The notes beneath the pieces were generated by a model, which was not told where the DNA came from, did no database searches, and saw only the letters and a list, made by a program, of their open reading frames with translations. Positions 17,221-26,198 of a DNA stretch of 64,000 nucleotides are shown piece by piece; within the stretch, counting starts at the first letter, position 1, and the number at the start of each line of letters is the position of its first letter. The stretch comes from Roseibacillus sp. (GTDB taxonomy: Bacteria; Verrucomicrobiota; Verrucomicrobiia; Verrucomicrobiales; Akkermansiaceae), in NCBI GenBank assembly GCA_028821775.1, contig JAPKFB010000001.1, positions 62,001 through 126,000 of the forward strand, in the 5' to 3' direction. A program made the position numbers and the translations under genes.

Positions 17221-17425
17221 AGCATGGACCCCCCTCTTTTACTCCGCGGTCGGGGTCGTGACCGAGAGCGGAGGGCCCCTCTCACACGGTGCGGTGGTTG
17301 CGCGCGAATTGCGCCTTCCCGCCGTCATGGCAGTCCGGGCTGCTCTCCGTGAGTTGTCAAATGGAGTGCGCGTGCGTATTGATGGGACGTGTGGCTTGGT
17401 AACGATCGTCGAGGAACAACCATGA
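17042..17425 (+). CDS. Truncated PEP-utilising enzyme mobile (phosphohistidine swivel) domain
   Basis: Residues about 47-127 form a clear swivel domain as found in PEP synthase, pyruvate phosphate dikinase and rifampicin phosphotransferase: GAILVARTTSPAWTPLF, then VTESGGPLSHGAVVARELRL with the phospho-accepting His in SHGA, and GVRVRIDGTCGLVTIV. In those enzymes this His shuttles phosphate between the ATP-grasp and substrate domains, both absent here. Residues 1-46 lie antisense to the credible 3' remnant at 16946-17220 and may not be real protein, so the start is uncertain. The stop overlaps the PAP2 phosphatase start by four bases (ATGA). It may be the tail of a once larger fused gene that is kept because of coupling. 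Confidence 0.65.
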   Translation: MAPFDLEKVQVVRELDAMILPANFGGLGIDAIAMALSPAAVEDVAAFPEGAILVARTTSPAWTPLFYSAVGVVTESGGPLSHGAVVARELRLPAVMAVRAALRELSNGVRVRIDGTCGLVTIVEEQP

Positions 17426-18165
17426 ACACCAAGAGGACATTCGGATGGCAGCGCCTCGAAGCGCTTGCCCCTCTTCTCCTTTTTCTGCTCTTTGGCTTCA
17501 CCTACAACGAAATTGGACAGTTGGCGGAGTTGCGCGGTCTCGACTACGGGCCCACCCTCTCAACCTCCCTCGATGCCGGGGTGCCGCTGGTTCCTCTCAT
17601 GATGCTGCCCTACGCGGTCTTCTGGTTCCTGCCCCTCCTCGCGATGGGTTATCTTTATTGGAAGCGAGGGTGGGAACCTGCTCCGTATCGTCGAATCTTT
17701 GTCGCCCTCGCTGTCCTCATGCTTGCGTGCAGCACTCTCTGGGTCCTCGTTCCCGTGCACGTCGGCTTGCGAGCAGACCATGCCGTCCTCGCGGATCACG
17801 GTATCCTCGGCCGCTGGATATCACTCACCTACCTCGCCGCCTCCGAATGGAATGCCTGCCCGTCCTTTCATGTGGCTGGGTCCTGGTTTCTCTGCCGCGT
17901 TGTTCGGCTCTACCTGCCCCATCATACCAAGCTCTTTCCCCTTGTGGTGACCGCCATCATCGCTTCCACCGTTCTCATCCGCATTCATTACCTTGCCGAT
18001 ATTGTCTTCGGTCTCGCCATCAGTGAATTGGTCTATCGTTTCGTCCTCCACCCGATGGAGAGCCGCAAGGCGCTCGAGCACATTCCTTCCGCCCGGGCCG
18101 CCGCGTGCTCGATGGGCATTCTTGCTGTCGGCTTTGCAGGGTATGCCCTTCTCCTCGGGATTTGA
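17422..18165 (+). CDS. PAP2-family membrane phosphatase/phosphotransferase
   Basis: The 247-residue product has about six membrane segments, starting with LEALAPLLLFLLFGFTYNEIG. The second and third PAP2 motifs are visible as CPSFHVAGSW and RIHYLADIVFG, giving the two catalytic histidines and the Asp; the first motif (KxxxxxxRP) is not clear. The SFHV form is closer to inositol-phosphorylceramide or phosphatidylglycerophosphate-type PAP2 proteins than to the usual PSGH. It likely acts on a lipid phosphate in the membrane. It overlaps the upstream swivel-domain frame by ATGA, so translation is coupled. Whether the pair forms a functional unit is unknown. Confidence 0.8.
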   Translation: MNTKRTFGWQRLEALAPLLLFLLFGFTYNEIGQLAELRGLDYGPTLSTSLDAGVPLVPLMMLPYAVFWFLPLLAMGYLYWKRGWEPAPYRRIFVALAVLMLACSTLWVLVPVHVGLRADHAVLADHGILGRWISLTYLAASEWNACPSFHVAGSWFLCRVVRLYLPHHTKLFPLVVTAIIASTVLIRIHYLADIVFGLAISELVYRFVLHPMESRKALEHIPSARAAACSMGILAVGFAGYALLLGI

Positions 18166-18517
18166 GTCAGGGTCATGGGTTGGGATCAGGTCATTGCGAT
18201 GCCTTGCCTCGCTCACTCAATCGGGTGTGGACGAAGCGGCCTCTCCCGCCCCATCGTAGCCATCTCAACCCACTAACAAGCGTGCTGGCGCTGGTAGTGG
18301 GGAACTCCTCTCTCATCGCCCGAGTTACTCGCAACCCTCGCGTGTGGACTTTGCCCGCTGGCTCGTTGCCGGACAGCAGACAGCGCTGCCATGTCGTCTA
18401 ACAATCTATCCACGCAGGGATCCTCGGAGCTGTGACGCGATCTTGATCCAGGCCGGAGCATTTCCTCCCGAGCACTTGAATCAGGCCTGATCGCCATCGG
18501 GGAGCTGAGGCTGAAAA
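18166..18517. other. Intergenic, no gene seen
   Basis: I see no supported gene. One 7-mer GTCTAAC (about 18397) fits the RYYYAAC core of integron attC sites, but no matching GTTRRRY partner lies at the right distance. Confidence 0.5.
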
Positions 18518-18650
18518 TCAGTCGTCATCCTGGGGACTCCGAACTCCGGCTCCTGCTTGCTTCACCACATGAGTGTAAATTATCGTCGTGCTGACGTCGC
18601 TGTAGCCCAGGAGCTCTTGCGCCGTCCGGATGTCTGTTCCTGACTCCAGA
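18518..18650 (-). pseudogene. 3' remnant of an integron-type tyrosine integrase
   Basis: On the minus strand a 43-codon tail reads [20 protein letters not shown] and then [20 protein letters not shown] before the stop at 18518. It contains the family signature DIRTxQELLGxxDVxTTxIYTHV with the nucleophilic Tyr, and the GVRSP tail typical of integron integrases (IntI) rather than XerC/D. The rest of the gene, including the first catalytic Arg, is missing. The homology stops at about 18650, where an oppositely oriented transposase remnant begins. Confidence 0.75.
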
Positions 18651-18655
18651 GGGGG

Positions 18656-18862
18656 GTCGACAACGTCTTTATCGAGCGACTCTGGCGCAGGCTGAAGGGC
18701 GAGGACATCTACCTAAAGGATTACCGCTTCGTACCGGAACTCGAGCAAGGAGTGAGTCGCTGGATGAAGGACTACAACCACGAACGCATCCACGAGGAGT
18801 TGGACTACGAATGTCCGTGGGCGCTCTGCCGACCGAAACCGGACATCGCCGAAGTGGCGTAA
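18656..18862 (+). mobile_element. IS3-family transposase (OrfB) 3' remnant
   Basis: The plus strand encodes the C-terminal 68 residues of an IS3-type DDE transposase: [20 protein letters not shown], then LKDYRFVPELEQGVSRWMKDY and NHERIHEELDYECPWALC, ending in TAA at 18860. The Glu in IERLWR is the third residue of the DDE triad. No start and no N-terminal catalytic domain are present, and I see no terminal inverted repeat. The left end abuts the integrase remnant within about six bases. Confidence 0.82.
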
Positions 18863-19101
18863 CAAGATGAATTCCACGACCGGAAAGTTGCCCCCAATCC
18901 GCCCGCCCCTGGCTCTGTTAGGGGGACCACTTATACGGGGGGTGCGGATTCACTCCCAGCCTCAGGTTCCAGCGTGCGCTTGGTAGAACCAAGATAGGAC
19001 CTGTCCCACGACTCGGCCCGGGATGATGCCGTCTGTATTTGGTTCTTTTTTGCTCCAATTAGTGTGATCGACCGCGCGCGCCACGTAGAGGGAGTAGAAC
19101 C
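18863..19101. other. Intergenic upstream of orphan secreted gene
   Basis: No gene is seen. The stretch carries G runs (GTTAGGGGGACC and ATACGGGGGGTG) and presumably the promoter of the 19102 gene. Confidence 0.35.
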
Positions 19102-20694
19102 ATGCGCCCAAGATCCTTTGACCGGTCAGCCCTCGTATTCGTAATTCCCGTCGTCAGCCTTCTGCTCGGCGAAGGAGCCCGCTCTCAACAACCCGTTCCT
19201 CTCTTGGATGAGGTCATGGGCTATGAGGAGACAGGCGCTATCAAGTTCGATCCGAATGACCCGAATCATCGCTCGGTAGCGCGATTTGAATTCCTTGGCT
19301 GCACTATTTCCGCCGACGGAGACTATCAGTACTGGTATGACATCGTGTCCGGGAACAAGGCATGGACCCGCGACGTGGCATTCTGGGTCAGCAACGGCGA
19401 CACGATCACCAACATGGCAGACAGTAACTACACCGAGACCGGTGCCGAGCACGTGCTCGAGCATTGGTGGGGCAGTCCCATGGCCCACAAGGGTCTCGAT
19501 GGCTGGGGCGGACACCGGGATTGGCAAAACAGTCCCTCACACGGCAATGCAAATTCCTGGACCCTCACCTCCGGTCACCCGGATCCCATCCTCAATCAGT
19601 TTCACGGCCCGATCGATTACAATGTCCCGGGTCATTGGACCTTCACGCCTACCGTCTTCTTCTGGGGGCCGCCGTCCCGCACGGACGACTCCCTGACGCT
19701 TTCCGACGGCACGTCCGTGTGGCGGTTTGAGAAGAGTCATAACGCCCAGTTGCTCAATGCCGGGATGAATCCCTATGCTTTTGGGGGACTCTGTGGCACG
19801 TTCATCATTGAGAGTCCAAAACCCCCGGTGGAGAACGCCCTTGGCTGGTCCACCTACCATAACACGACGGTGGACAATTCAGTCGGACCGGTAACATCGT
19901 TTGGGTATCTCCCTGGTCCCGGCACGGTGGCTTCTGCGGAGATCTTTTTGAAGGTCAGCCAAAGCGGCGGGAACCTCGACTTCGCGTGGAATAGCAGGGC
20001 TGGAATGAAGTATGACCTTCTCAGTAGCACCGATCTAACAACTGATCCTTCCACTTGGCCAACCTATGACGATGGAGTGACGATCTACGCGAGCATCATC
20101 CATTCCGAAACTGGCACCAACACCTTGACCGGAGTGCGGAGAATTGGCTCGAAGCGCTTCTTCGCGGTCATGGAGGAGGAGATTCCACCGCTCTTCTCGG
20201 AGAATTTCGATGGGGTTGCCGCGCTTCCCTCCGGTTGGACCAGCACCGGAGCGGATGCGACCGCATGGGAGGTAGGGGTGCCTGTCGGGGCCGCGTTCGG
20301 ACCAATCGTCGCCAACAGTCCCCCGAACTGCGCGGCAACAAATATCGGTAGCGAATACAATCCTTCTCAGGACGTCTCGCTGGTCACCCCGGTGATTGCC
20401 GTTCCTGCCACCGGAGCCACCCTGAGTTACCAACAGTGGCGTGACACCGAAGGAGACGGCGACGCGGCATCGGTTCGGGTGCTCGACGCCGACAACAACG
20501 ATTCGCTCATCGTCGAACTCGTGACCGGGATCGAGGGGAACGATAACGAATGGAATTCCCCCGCCCCAGTGGTCCTGCCGAACGCCACCCATGGGAGAAA
20601 CATCAAACTCGAGTTCCGATTCATCAGCAATGATTTGGGAGCTTCGGAATACGCAGGATTCTACCTCGATGACGTCCGCTTGGAGGCCAACTAG
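19102..20694 (+). CDS. Secreted protein with C-terminal MAM-like jelly-roll domain
   Basis: The 530-residue product has a signal peptide (LVFVIPVVSLLLGEGARS). The N-terminal 240 residues are rich in Trp, His and Gly (YWYDIVSGNKAWTRDVAFWV, LEHWWGSPMAHKGLDGWGGH) and match no domain I know. A linker segment (about 250-360) has the WNSRAGMKYDLLSSTDLT motif often seen in verrucomicrobial secreted proteins. Residues about 370-530 form a jelly-roll like the MAM or cleaved-adhesin group (FSENFDGVAALPSGWTSTG, LSYQQWRDTEGDGDAASV, AGFYLDDVRLE). No catalytic motif is evident and no C-terminal sorting signal is seen. It stands alone between two IS3-type transposase remnants, which suggests it came in or survived with mobile DNA. 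Confidence 0.8.
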   Translation: MRPRSFDRSALVFVIPVVSLLLGEGARSQQPVPLLDEVMGYEETGAIKFDPNDPNHRSVARFEFLGCTISADGDYQYWYDIVSGNKAWTRDVAFWVSNGDTITNMADSNYTETGAEHVLEHWWGSPMAHKGLDGWGGHRDWQNSPSHGNANSWTLTSGHPDPILNQFHGPIDYNVPGHWTFTPTVFFWGPPSRTDDSLTLSDGTSVWRFEKSHNAQLLNAGMNPYAFGGLCGTFIIESPKPPVENALGWSTYHNTTVDNSVGPVTSFGYLPGPGTVASAEIFLKVSQSGGNLDFAWNSRAGMKYDLLSSTDLTTDPSTWPTYDDGVTIYASIIHSETGTNTLTGVRRIGSKRFFAVMEEEIPPLFSENFDGVAALPSGWTSTGADATAWEVGVPVGAAFGPIVANSPPNCAATNIGSEYNPSQDVSLVTPVIAVPATGATLSYQQWRDTEGDGDAASVRVLDADNNDSLIVELVTGIEGNDNEWNSPAPVVLPNATHGRNIKLEFRFISNDLGASEYAGFYLDDVRLEAN

Positions 20695-20755
20695 GCAGGC
20701 TCAGGATCAGGATTACGGTAAGAAGTTCCTTGTTCAGGCCGGGCTTCCTGGAGGC

Positions 20756-20905
20756 CTAGGAGCTGTGCCGGAGCCTCCAGAGGCGAATTTTCTCATCCTT
20801 CAGACTTCGACAGAGACGCTCGATGAACACGTTGTCCATCCAGCGACCCTTCCCATCCATGCTGATCCCGATGTTATGCTCCTTGAGCGTCGCGATTGCC
20901 GAGGA
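20756..20905 (-). mobile_element. IS3-family transposase remnant
   Basis: The minus strand encodes TLKEHNIGISMDGKGRWMDN followed by VFIERLCRSLKDEKIRLW, the segment around the third catalytic residue (the Glu in IERL) of IS3-family transposases. It ends ten codons later at 20756. It differs from the copy at 18656 at many positions (CRSLKDEKIRLW against [12 protein letters not shown]), so it is a different element. An 8-bp inverted repeat CTGGAGGC / GCCTCCAG at 20748-20780 flanks the break. Confidence 0.75.
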
Positions 20906-21335
20906 GGAGGTCGACCGGAGTCGCTCCGTTGTTGTCCTCATGGGACAGTCCGAATCCGCCCAAGCTCCCGGTGCGCGGATCCTGACTGAAAAAGGTGAGC
21001 CTGAAATTACGGGTCGATCCATCGCGATGGAAGACATCGTTGTTGCGCGCCAAGCCGATGAAAAACCCGTTGGCTTGGGGATTGGAGCGAGGGTGCATCC
21101 ACGGCCCAGGATTCCCGGGTACTCCGTGCTTCTTGGAAATCCCCTTTGCTTGATAGATTACAACCATGGATTTCTTGACTCGATGCGATGGCCACCTTGC
21201 TGAGGGCGCAGTCTGAATATCTCCTGCGATCGGGCTTTTCAAGCGTGCGACTCCAGCCGATATTTACTACCGTCGGGACCGGGCTCCTGAAAAATAAGTT
21301 CGCGCTCGTTCAACCACAAATCAAGCTTCGCTATC
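20906..21335. other. Upstream region of the PFOR gene with possible coding debris
   Basis: No intact gene is seen. On the minus strand about 20930-21110 reads in part as FHRDGSTRNFRLTFFSQDP and GGFGLSHEDNN, which looks protein-like, but it has neither a good start nor a recognisable family. The last 90 bases should hold the PFOR promoter. Confidence 0.35.
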
Positions 21336-24300
21336 ATGTCGTCGACAACCGAGACTCCTCTTGAAATTTCTGATTCACCTGCCCGGAAACCCAGGTTTCC
21401 AGGAATTCCGCTGACGTGTAATGGCAACCAGTTGGTTGCCGAACACGTCGAGGTGCGAGTCACGGAAGGGGGCGTGTTTTATCCCATCACTCCTTCCACC
21501 GAAGGCGGTGAAATTTACCAGGCGGCTTATGCGGATGGTAAACTCGATGTCTGGGGCAACCAAAAGATCGCGATCGAAGCCGAGGGCGAGCACGCTGCGC
21601 AAGGGGGCGCCACGGCTGTGGCAGTCACTGGTCGCCGCGCGGTGAACTTCACGTCGGGGCAGGGGATCGCCTATGCCCTGGAGCAGTACTATCACGCGCC
21701 GGGAAAGTGTTCGACGATGGTGCTCGAAGTCGGGGCCCGCGCGCTCACCAAACACGCCCTCAATGTGCACTGTGGTCACGACGACGTCTATGCTGCGCTT
21801 GATACCGGATGGACCATTCTTTTCGCCAAGGACGCCCAGCAAGCTGCGGACCAGGGCGTAATCCTACGCAAGGTCAATGAGCTTTCGCTGAACCCCGGGA
21901 TGAACGTGCAGGACGGGATGCTCACCACCCACTCCGAGCGGATGTATCTTGTGCCTGAGGCGGAGCTCCTCCGCGAGTATCTCGGAGCGAAGGAAGACAG
22001 GATCGAATGTCCGACCCCGACCCAGTGCGAACTTTTCGGTCCTACTCGTCGTCGGGTGCCCGCGATGATGGATCTGAAGAACCCGATCCTCTTGGGACCG
22101 GTGCAGAATCAGGAGCACCACATGAATGGCGTGGTGGCGCGCCGGGATAACTTCAACGAGCACATTCTCGGCTTCCTGAAGGAGGCCTACGCGGAGTGGG
22201 GCGAACTCACTGGTCGGCGCTACGGTTTTGTCGATTGTTACAAGACCGAGGACGCGGACACCCTGTTTGTTTCGCTGGGGTGTGCGGCAGAGAACATTGA
22301 AGAAGCCTGCGACTACCTGCGCGAACAACGCAACGCGAAGGTGGGATCGGTTCACATCAATGTCATTCGCCCCTTCCCGGAGGAAGCGGTCATCGAAGCG
22401 CTGCGCGGCATGAAGAATGTCATCATCATCGAGCGCACCGACGAAGGGATGGCAGGGGACAACCCGTTGGGTCGCGACATCCGCACCGCGTTGAGCAAGG
22501 CGAACGAAACGCACAAGCTTGGAAAGGGACCTGTTCCGGCCCTGAGCCCCGCGGAGACTCCGCGGCTCTTCAATGGATCTTACGGGATCGGCTCCCGCGA
22601 CTTCCGTCCCGAGCACACTCTGGGTGCCTACGAATTCGCGACCGGTCAAACGGCGCGCAAGGACGGCAAGAGGGCCGGGGATGGGGTTTCCTATTTTACG
22701 GTGGGGATCGATCACCCCTACTCCGTGATCTCGAAGGATACCCCGTCGCTTCTCCCGCCCGGCTCCATCGCCGTGCGCTTTCACTCGATTGGGGGCTGGG
22801 GCATGATCACCACCGGAAAAAACATGGGCGAGATCGTGGGGTCCTTCGGACACCACATCGCGGCCGCAAATCCCGAGTATGACGAGGAGGGGATCCTCAA
22901 GGAGAAGCTCTTCATCATGGCCAATCCAAAGTACGGTTCGGAGAAGAAGGGCTCGCCCACCAACTATTATCTCACCGTTGGTCCCGAGCGCATTCGGGTC
23001 AACTGCGAGCTCAATCACGTGGACGTGGTCCTCTGTTGCGATCCGAAGGCCTTTACCCACACCAATCCGCTGGCGGGGGTCAACAAGGGTGGCTGCCTCG
23101 TTTGGGAATCATCGGATACCCCGGAGGACGCCTGGGAGCGAATCCCGACGAAGTATCGCGAGTTCGTGAAAGAGAATCACATTCGTATCTTCATTCTGCC
23201 AGGGTTCAAGATTGCCCGGGAAGCGACCGATCGCCCCGATCTGCAATTGCGCATGCAGGGCAATTCGTTTCTGGGGGCCTTCTTCTCGGTGTCGAGTTTT
23301 CTGAAGGATCACAAGATCGACCACGACGATTACGTGGCGGTGATCCGCAAACAGTATGAGAAGAAATTCGGGCGTTTCGGTGATGCGGTGGTCGAGTCCA
23401 ACATGCAGGTTATGGCGGAAGGCTTCAAGCAGGTCATCGAGATCAAGTACGGTGAAATCGAAGCGCGGGATCGCTCCAGCATGCGCCTGTCTCCGCTTGT
23501 TCCAGTGGGTGAGCGATATCGCATTCTGCCCACCGCGGGTTGCGACAGTTCCAATCTAGCCACCCTGCCTGCCCCCGCCCAGCAGGAGGCCAAGGTGCCC
23601 GTGGTGACGATGAAGAAATTCGACGGCGAGTTTCGCAATGGCCTTGGCTATCATCAGCCCGCGGGGGCGCTTTCCTCGGTGGGGGTGATGGCGGCCGGAA
23701 CCGGGGCCACCTCCTCGAAGTATGTCGCTCGTCGGGAGACGCCACTCTACATCCCGGAGAACTGCACCCAGTGCATGGAGTGCATCACGGCCTGTCCGGA
23801 CACCGCTCTGCCCAACACCGCCCAGGATGTTGGCACGGTGCTCACCACCGCGATCAACAATTACGTTTCTGATCTCGGCGATCGTTCGGCCTTGATTGCG
23901 GCCGTTCCGGCGATCGATACCGCGGCGCGCGAGAAGATGAACGAAGTCATCGCGGCCAAAGGGGGCACTCCGTTCAAGGAGATCATCAAAGCGGAGGTGG
24001 CAGCGCTCAATGGCGGTGTTTCCGCGAAGGGGAAGGAAGAGTTGGGTGCCATTCTTGAGGTGGTGCCCATCGCTTACAACAAGGTCCCCGCGATTTACAA
24101 ATCGCTGGAGAAGAAGAACCCGGGGCAGGGGGGCATTTTCTCCATCTTCGTTTCCGATCTCTGCAAAGGCTGTGGCGAATGTGTTGAGCAGTGTGGCGAT
24201 CACGGCGCGCTGGTCATGGTTCCCGATACCGAGGAACTCAACCAGACTCTCACCGGTGCTCAAATCTTCTCGCGCCTTCTTCCCGAAACTCCACAGAAGT

Positions 24301-26060
24301 ATCTCGGACTCTACGACGATGAAGCGCCTGAGGACTCCCGCCCAGCCGCCTTGCGCAACCACCTCATGGTTCGTCGCAACTATGAAGCTCTCGTTTCCGG
24401 GGACGGGGCCTGTGCGGGCTGCGGAGAGAAATCAATTCTGCGGGCGGTCGCTTCCGTGACTGAAGCCTACATGCGTCCGATTTATCATCGCAAGGCGGAT
24501 CGTCTTTACGAGAAGGCGGGTCAGCTCAAGCTGGAAGGGGCCCGGATTCTTGAGGAGCTCAAAGCGCGCGACGAGGCCCAGTACATCCTGCTCAAGCGCG
24601 CCTTTGCGCACGTCGTGATGGGCCTTGGCGGGGAAAACGAGACAGATACCGATCTGCGCATCGCGGCTCACGGCAAGATCAGTGATGGAGAGGTGATCGA
24701 TGGCCTGTGCGAAGTGTTGAACCTCGACGCCTTCAACCACAAGTCCCTGCAAGCGACTGAAGGCCGCATGGCGAACGGGATGTCGACCATGTTCATGGGA
24801 GCTTCCACCGGCTGCAACACCGTTTACGGATCGACTCCGCCTTCCAATCCGCACCCCTATCCCTGGATGAACTCGCTCTTCCAGGATGGGGCTACCATTT
24901 CGTGGTTGTTGGGCGAGTCCCTCCAGCTCACCCATGCGCGCCGTTCCGTGGCCCCCGAGCGCCTGGCGGACAAGATGCTCGATGAGGAATCCGACTTCGT
25001 GGAGCAGGATTACTGGGACCTCACCCGTCTCACTGAGAACATCATGACCGATGATGAAATCAGGGAGCTTCCCAAGGTCTGGATCATTGGTGGTGATGGC
25101 GCGCTTGGGGACATCGGTTTTCAAAATCTCTCCAAGGTGATCCTGCAGAACCGCCCGAACGTGAAGGGCCTCATGCTCGACACTCAGGTCTATTCCAACA
25201 CCGGGGGACAGAACTCCGACAGTTCAAACATGCTCGGTGGCTACGACATGAACCAGTACGGTCGCGCTTCGCAGGGGAAACTCACTGAGAAAAAATCCGT
25301 CTCCGAGATTCTCACTTCCGGTCACGGTTCGCCCTATATTGCCCAGGTCTCCATGGCCAATGCGGCCAAGATGTACAAGTGCATGCTCGATGGACTTGAG
25401 TATCGCGGCACGGCTTTCTACCAGGCTTACACCACTTGCCAGCCGGAGCACGGAGTAGCGGACGACATGTCTGCCCAGCAAGCCAAGTTCGCTCGGGATT
25501 CGCGAGGAATGCCTGAGTTCGTTTTTGATCCGCAGATCTCGGAGCTCCACCACGAGTGTCTCGACCTCAAGGGGAACCCGTCGATCAAGAACGACTGGTG
25601 GGAGGCCTCCTATCAGGATAAGGAGAAGTACAACTACACCGTCGCGCACTGGGCCACCACCGAGGCGCGCTTCCGCAAGCATCTCAAAAAGATCTCGGAA
25701 GCCGAAGCGAGTGAGTGCGTCTTCCTCGACGACATGCTCACCTGTATCACGCAGGACGATGTGGTGAAGCGGCGGGTCTTCGATCCGAAGCACCGCGCTT
25801 TCGTGCCGGACTTCAAGGTATATATCGTCGCGGAGATCGGGGGCAAGAAGCAGCATGTGGCGGTGAGTCGCCAGGCGGTTCTCTTCTGTACCGAGCGTCG
25901 CAAGGCGTGGCGGCTCCTCCAGTCCAAGGCGGGGATCGTGAACAGCGACTACCAAGCGCAGCGAAATCTTCTCTCCAAGGTCGACCAGGGCGAAATATCC
26001 CTCGCAGAGCTCAAGGCGAAGACCGGAGAGCTTTTCCAGACGGAATTGGCCGCCTTGTAG
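21336..26060 (+). CDS. nifJ: Pyruvate:ferredoxin/flavodoxin oxidoreductase, oversized
   Basis: This enzyme oxidises pyruvate with CoA to acetyl-CoA and CO2, reducing ferredoxin or flavodoxin in the cytoplasm. All PFOR domains are present: the pyrimidine-binding domain with GGVFYPITPSTEGGE, the gamma domain with RFHSIGGWGMITTGKNMGE, two ferredoxin motifs (CTQCMECITACPD at 810-822 and CKGCGECVEQC at 943-953), CAGCGEKS at 1026 and the thiamine-diphosphate motif GGDGALGDIGF at 1252 followed by DTQVYSNTGGQNSD. At 1574 residues it is nearly 400 longer than the usual 1170-1200. Extra length is visible between the two iron-sulfur motifs (about 120 residues) and between CAGC and GGDG. The fourth Cys of the second motif is followed by Gly instead of Pro. 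It is followed by pntAB on the same strand. Confidence 0.93.
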   Translation: MSSTTETPLEISDSPARKPRFPGIPLTCNGNQLVAEHVEVRVTEGGVFYPITPSTEGGEIYQAAYADGKLDVWGNQKIAIEAEGEHAAQGGATAVAVTGRRAVNFTSGQGIAYALEQYYHAPGKCSTMVLEVGARALTKHALNVHCGHDDVYAALDTGWTILFAKDAQQAADQGVILRKVNELSLNPGMNVQDGMLTTHSERMYLVPEAELLREYLGAKEDRIECPTPTQCELFGPTRRRVPAMMDLKNPILLGPVQNQEHHMNGVVARRDNFNEHILGFLKEAYAEWGELTGRRYGFVDCYKTEDADTLFVSLGCAAENIEEACDYLREQRNAKVGSVHINVIRPFPEEAVIEALRGMKNVIIIERTDEGMAGDNPLGRDIRTALSKANETHKLGKGPVPALSPAETPRLFNGSYGIGSRDFRPEHTLGAYEFATGQTARKDGKRAGDGVSYFTVGIDHPYSVISKDTPSLLPPGSIAVRFHSIGGWGMITTGKNMGEIVGSFGHHIAAANPEYDEEGILKEKLFIMANPKYGSEKKGSPTNYYLTVGPERIRVNCELNHVDVVLCCDPKAFTHTNPLAGVNKGGCLVWESSDTPEDAWERIPTKYREFVKENHIRIFILPGFKIAREATDRPDLQLRMQGNSFLGAFFSVSSFLKDHKIDHDDYVAVIRKQYEKKFGRFGDAVVESNMQVMAEGFKQVIEIKYGEIEARDRSSMRLSPLVPVGERYRILPTAGCDSSNLATLPAPAQQEAKVPVVTMKKFDGEFRNGLGYHQPAGALSSVGVMAAGTGATSSKYVARRETPLYIPENCTQCMECITACPDTALPNTAQDVGTVLTTAINNYVSDLGDRSALIAAVPAIDTAAREKMNEVIAAKGGTPFKEIIKAEVAALNGGVSAKGKEELGAILEVVPIAYNKVPAIYKSLEKKNPGQGGIFSIFVSDLCKGCGECVEQCGDHGALVMVPDTEELNQTLTGAQIFSRLLPETPQKYLGLYDDEAPEDSRPAALRNHLMVRRNYEALVSGDGACAGCGEKSILRAVASVTEAYMRPIYHRKADRLYEKAGQLKLEGARILEELKARDEAQYILLKRAFAHVVMGLGGENETDTDLRIAAHGKISDGEVIDGLCEVLNLDAFNHKSLQATEGRMANGMSTMFMGASTGCNTVYGSTPPSNPHPYPWMNSLFQDGATISWLLGESLQLTHARRSVAPERLADKMLDEESDFVEQDYWDLTRLTENIMTDDEIRELPKVWIIGGDGALGDIGFQNLSKVILQNRPNVKGLMLDTQVYSNTGGQNSDSSNMLGGYDMNQYGRASQGKLTEKKSVSEILTSGHGSPYIAQVSMANAAKMYKCMLDGLEYRGTAFYQAYTTCQPEHGVADDMSAQQAKFARDSRGMPEFVFDPQISELHHECLDLKGNPSIKNDWWEASYQDKEKYNYTVAHWATTEARFRKHLKKISEAEASECVFLDDMLTCITQDDVVKRRVFDPKHRAFVPDFKVYIVAEIGGKKQHVAVSRQAVLFCTERRKAWRLLQSKAGIVNSDYQAQRNLLSKVDQGEISLAELKAKTGELFQTELAAL

Positions 26061-26198
26061 ATGGTGGTGGCGCTCCCTGAGGAGGGCGCTTCCGGCCTCG
26101 CTCAGAGGAAAAAAATCGCTCCCACACATCGCTCGACAAGCATCGATTTGCGTCTATTCTTCGTATTTCCAGCCCATCAAGCCCGCGAAAACAGACAG

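Noticed and set aside
18270-18540. Possible integron attC site near the integrase remnant
   Set aside because: GTCTAAC near 18397 fits one core, but no GTTRRRY partner with an imperfect palindrome between was found.
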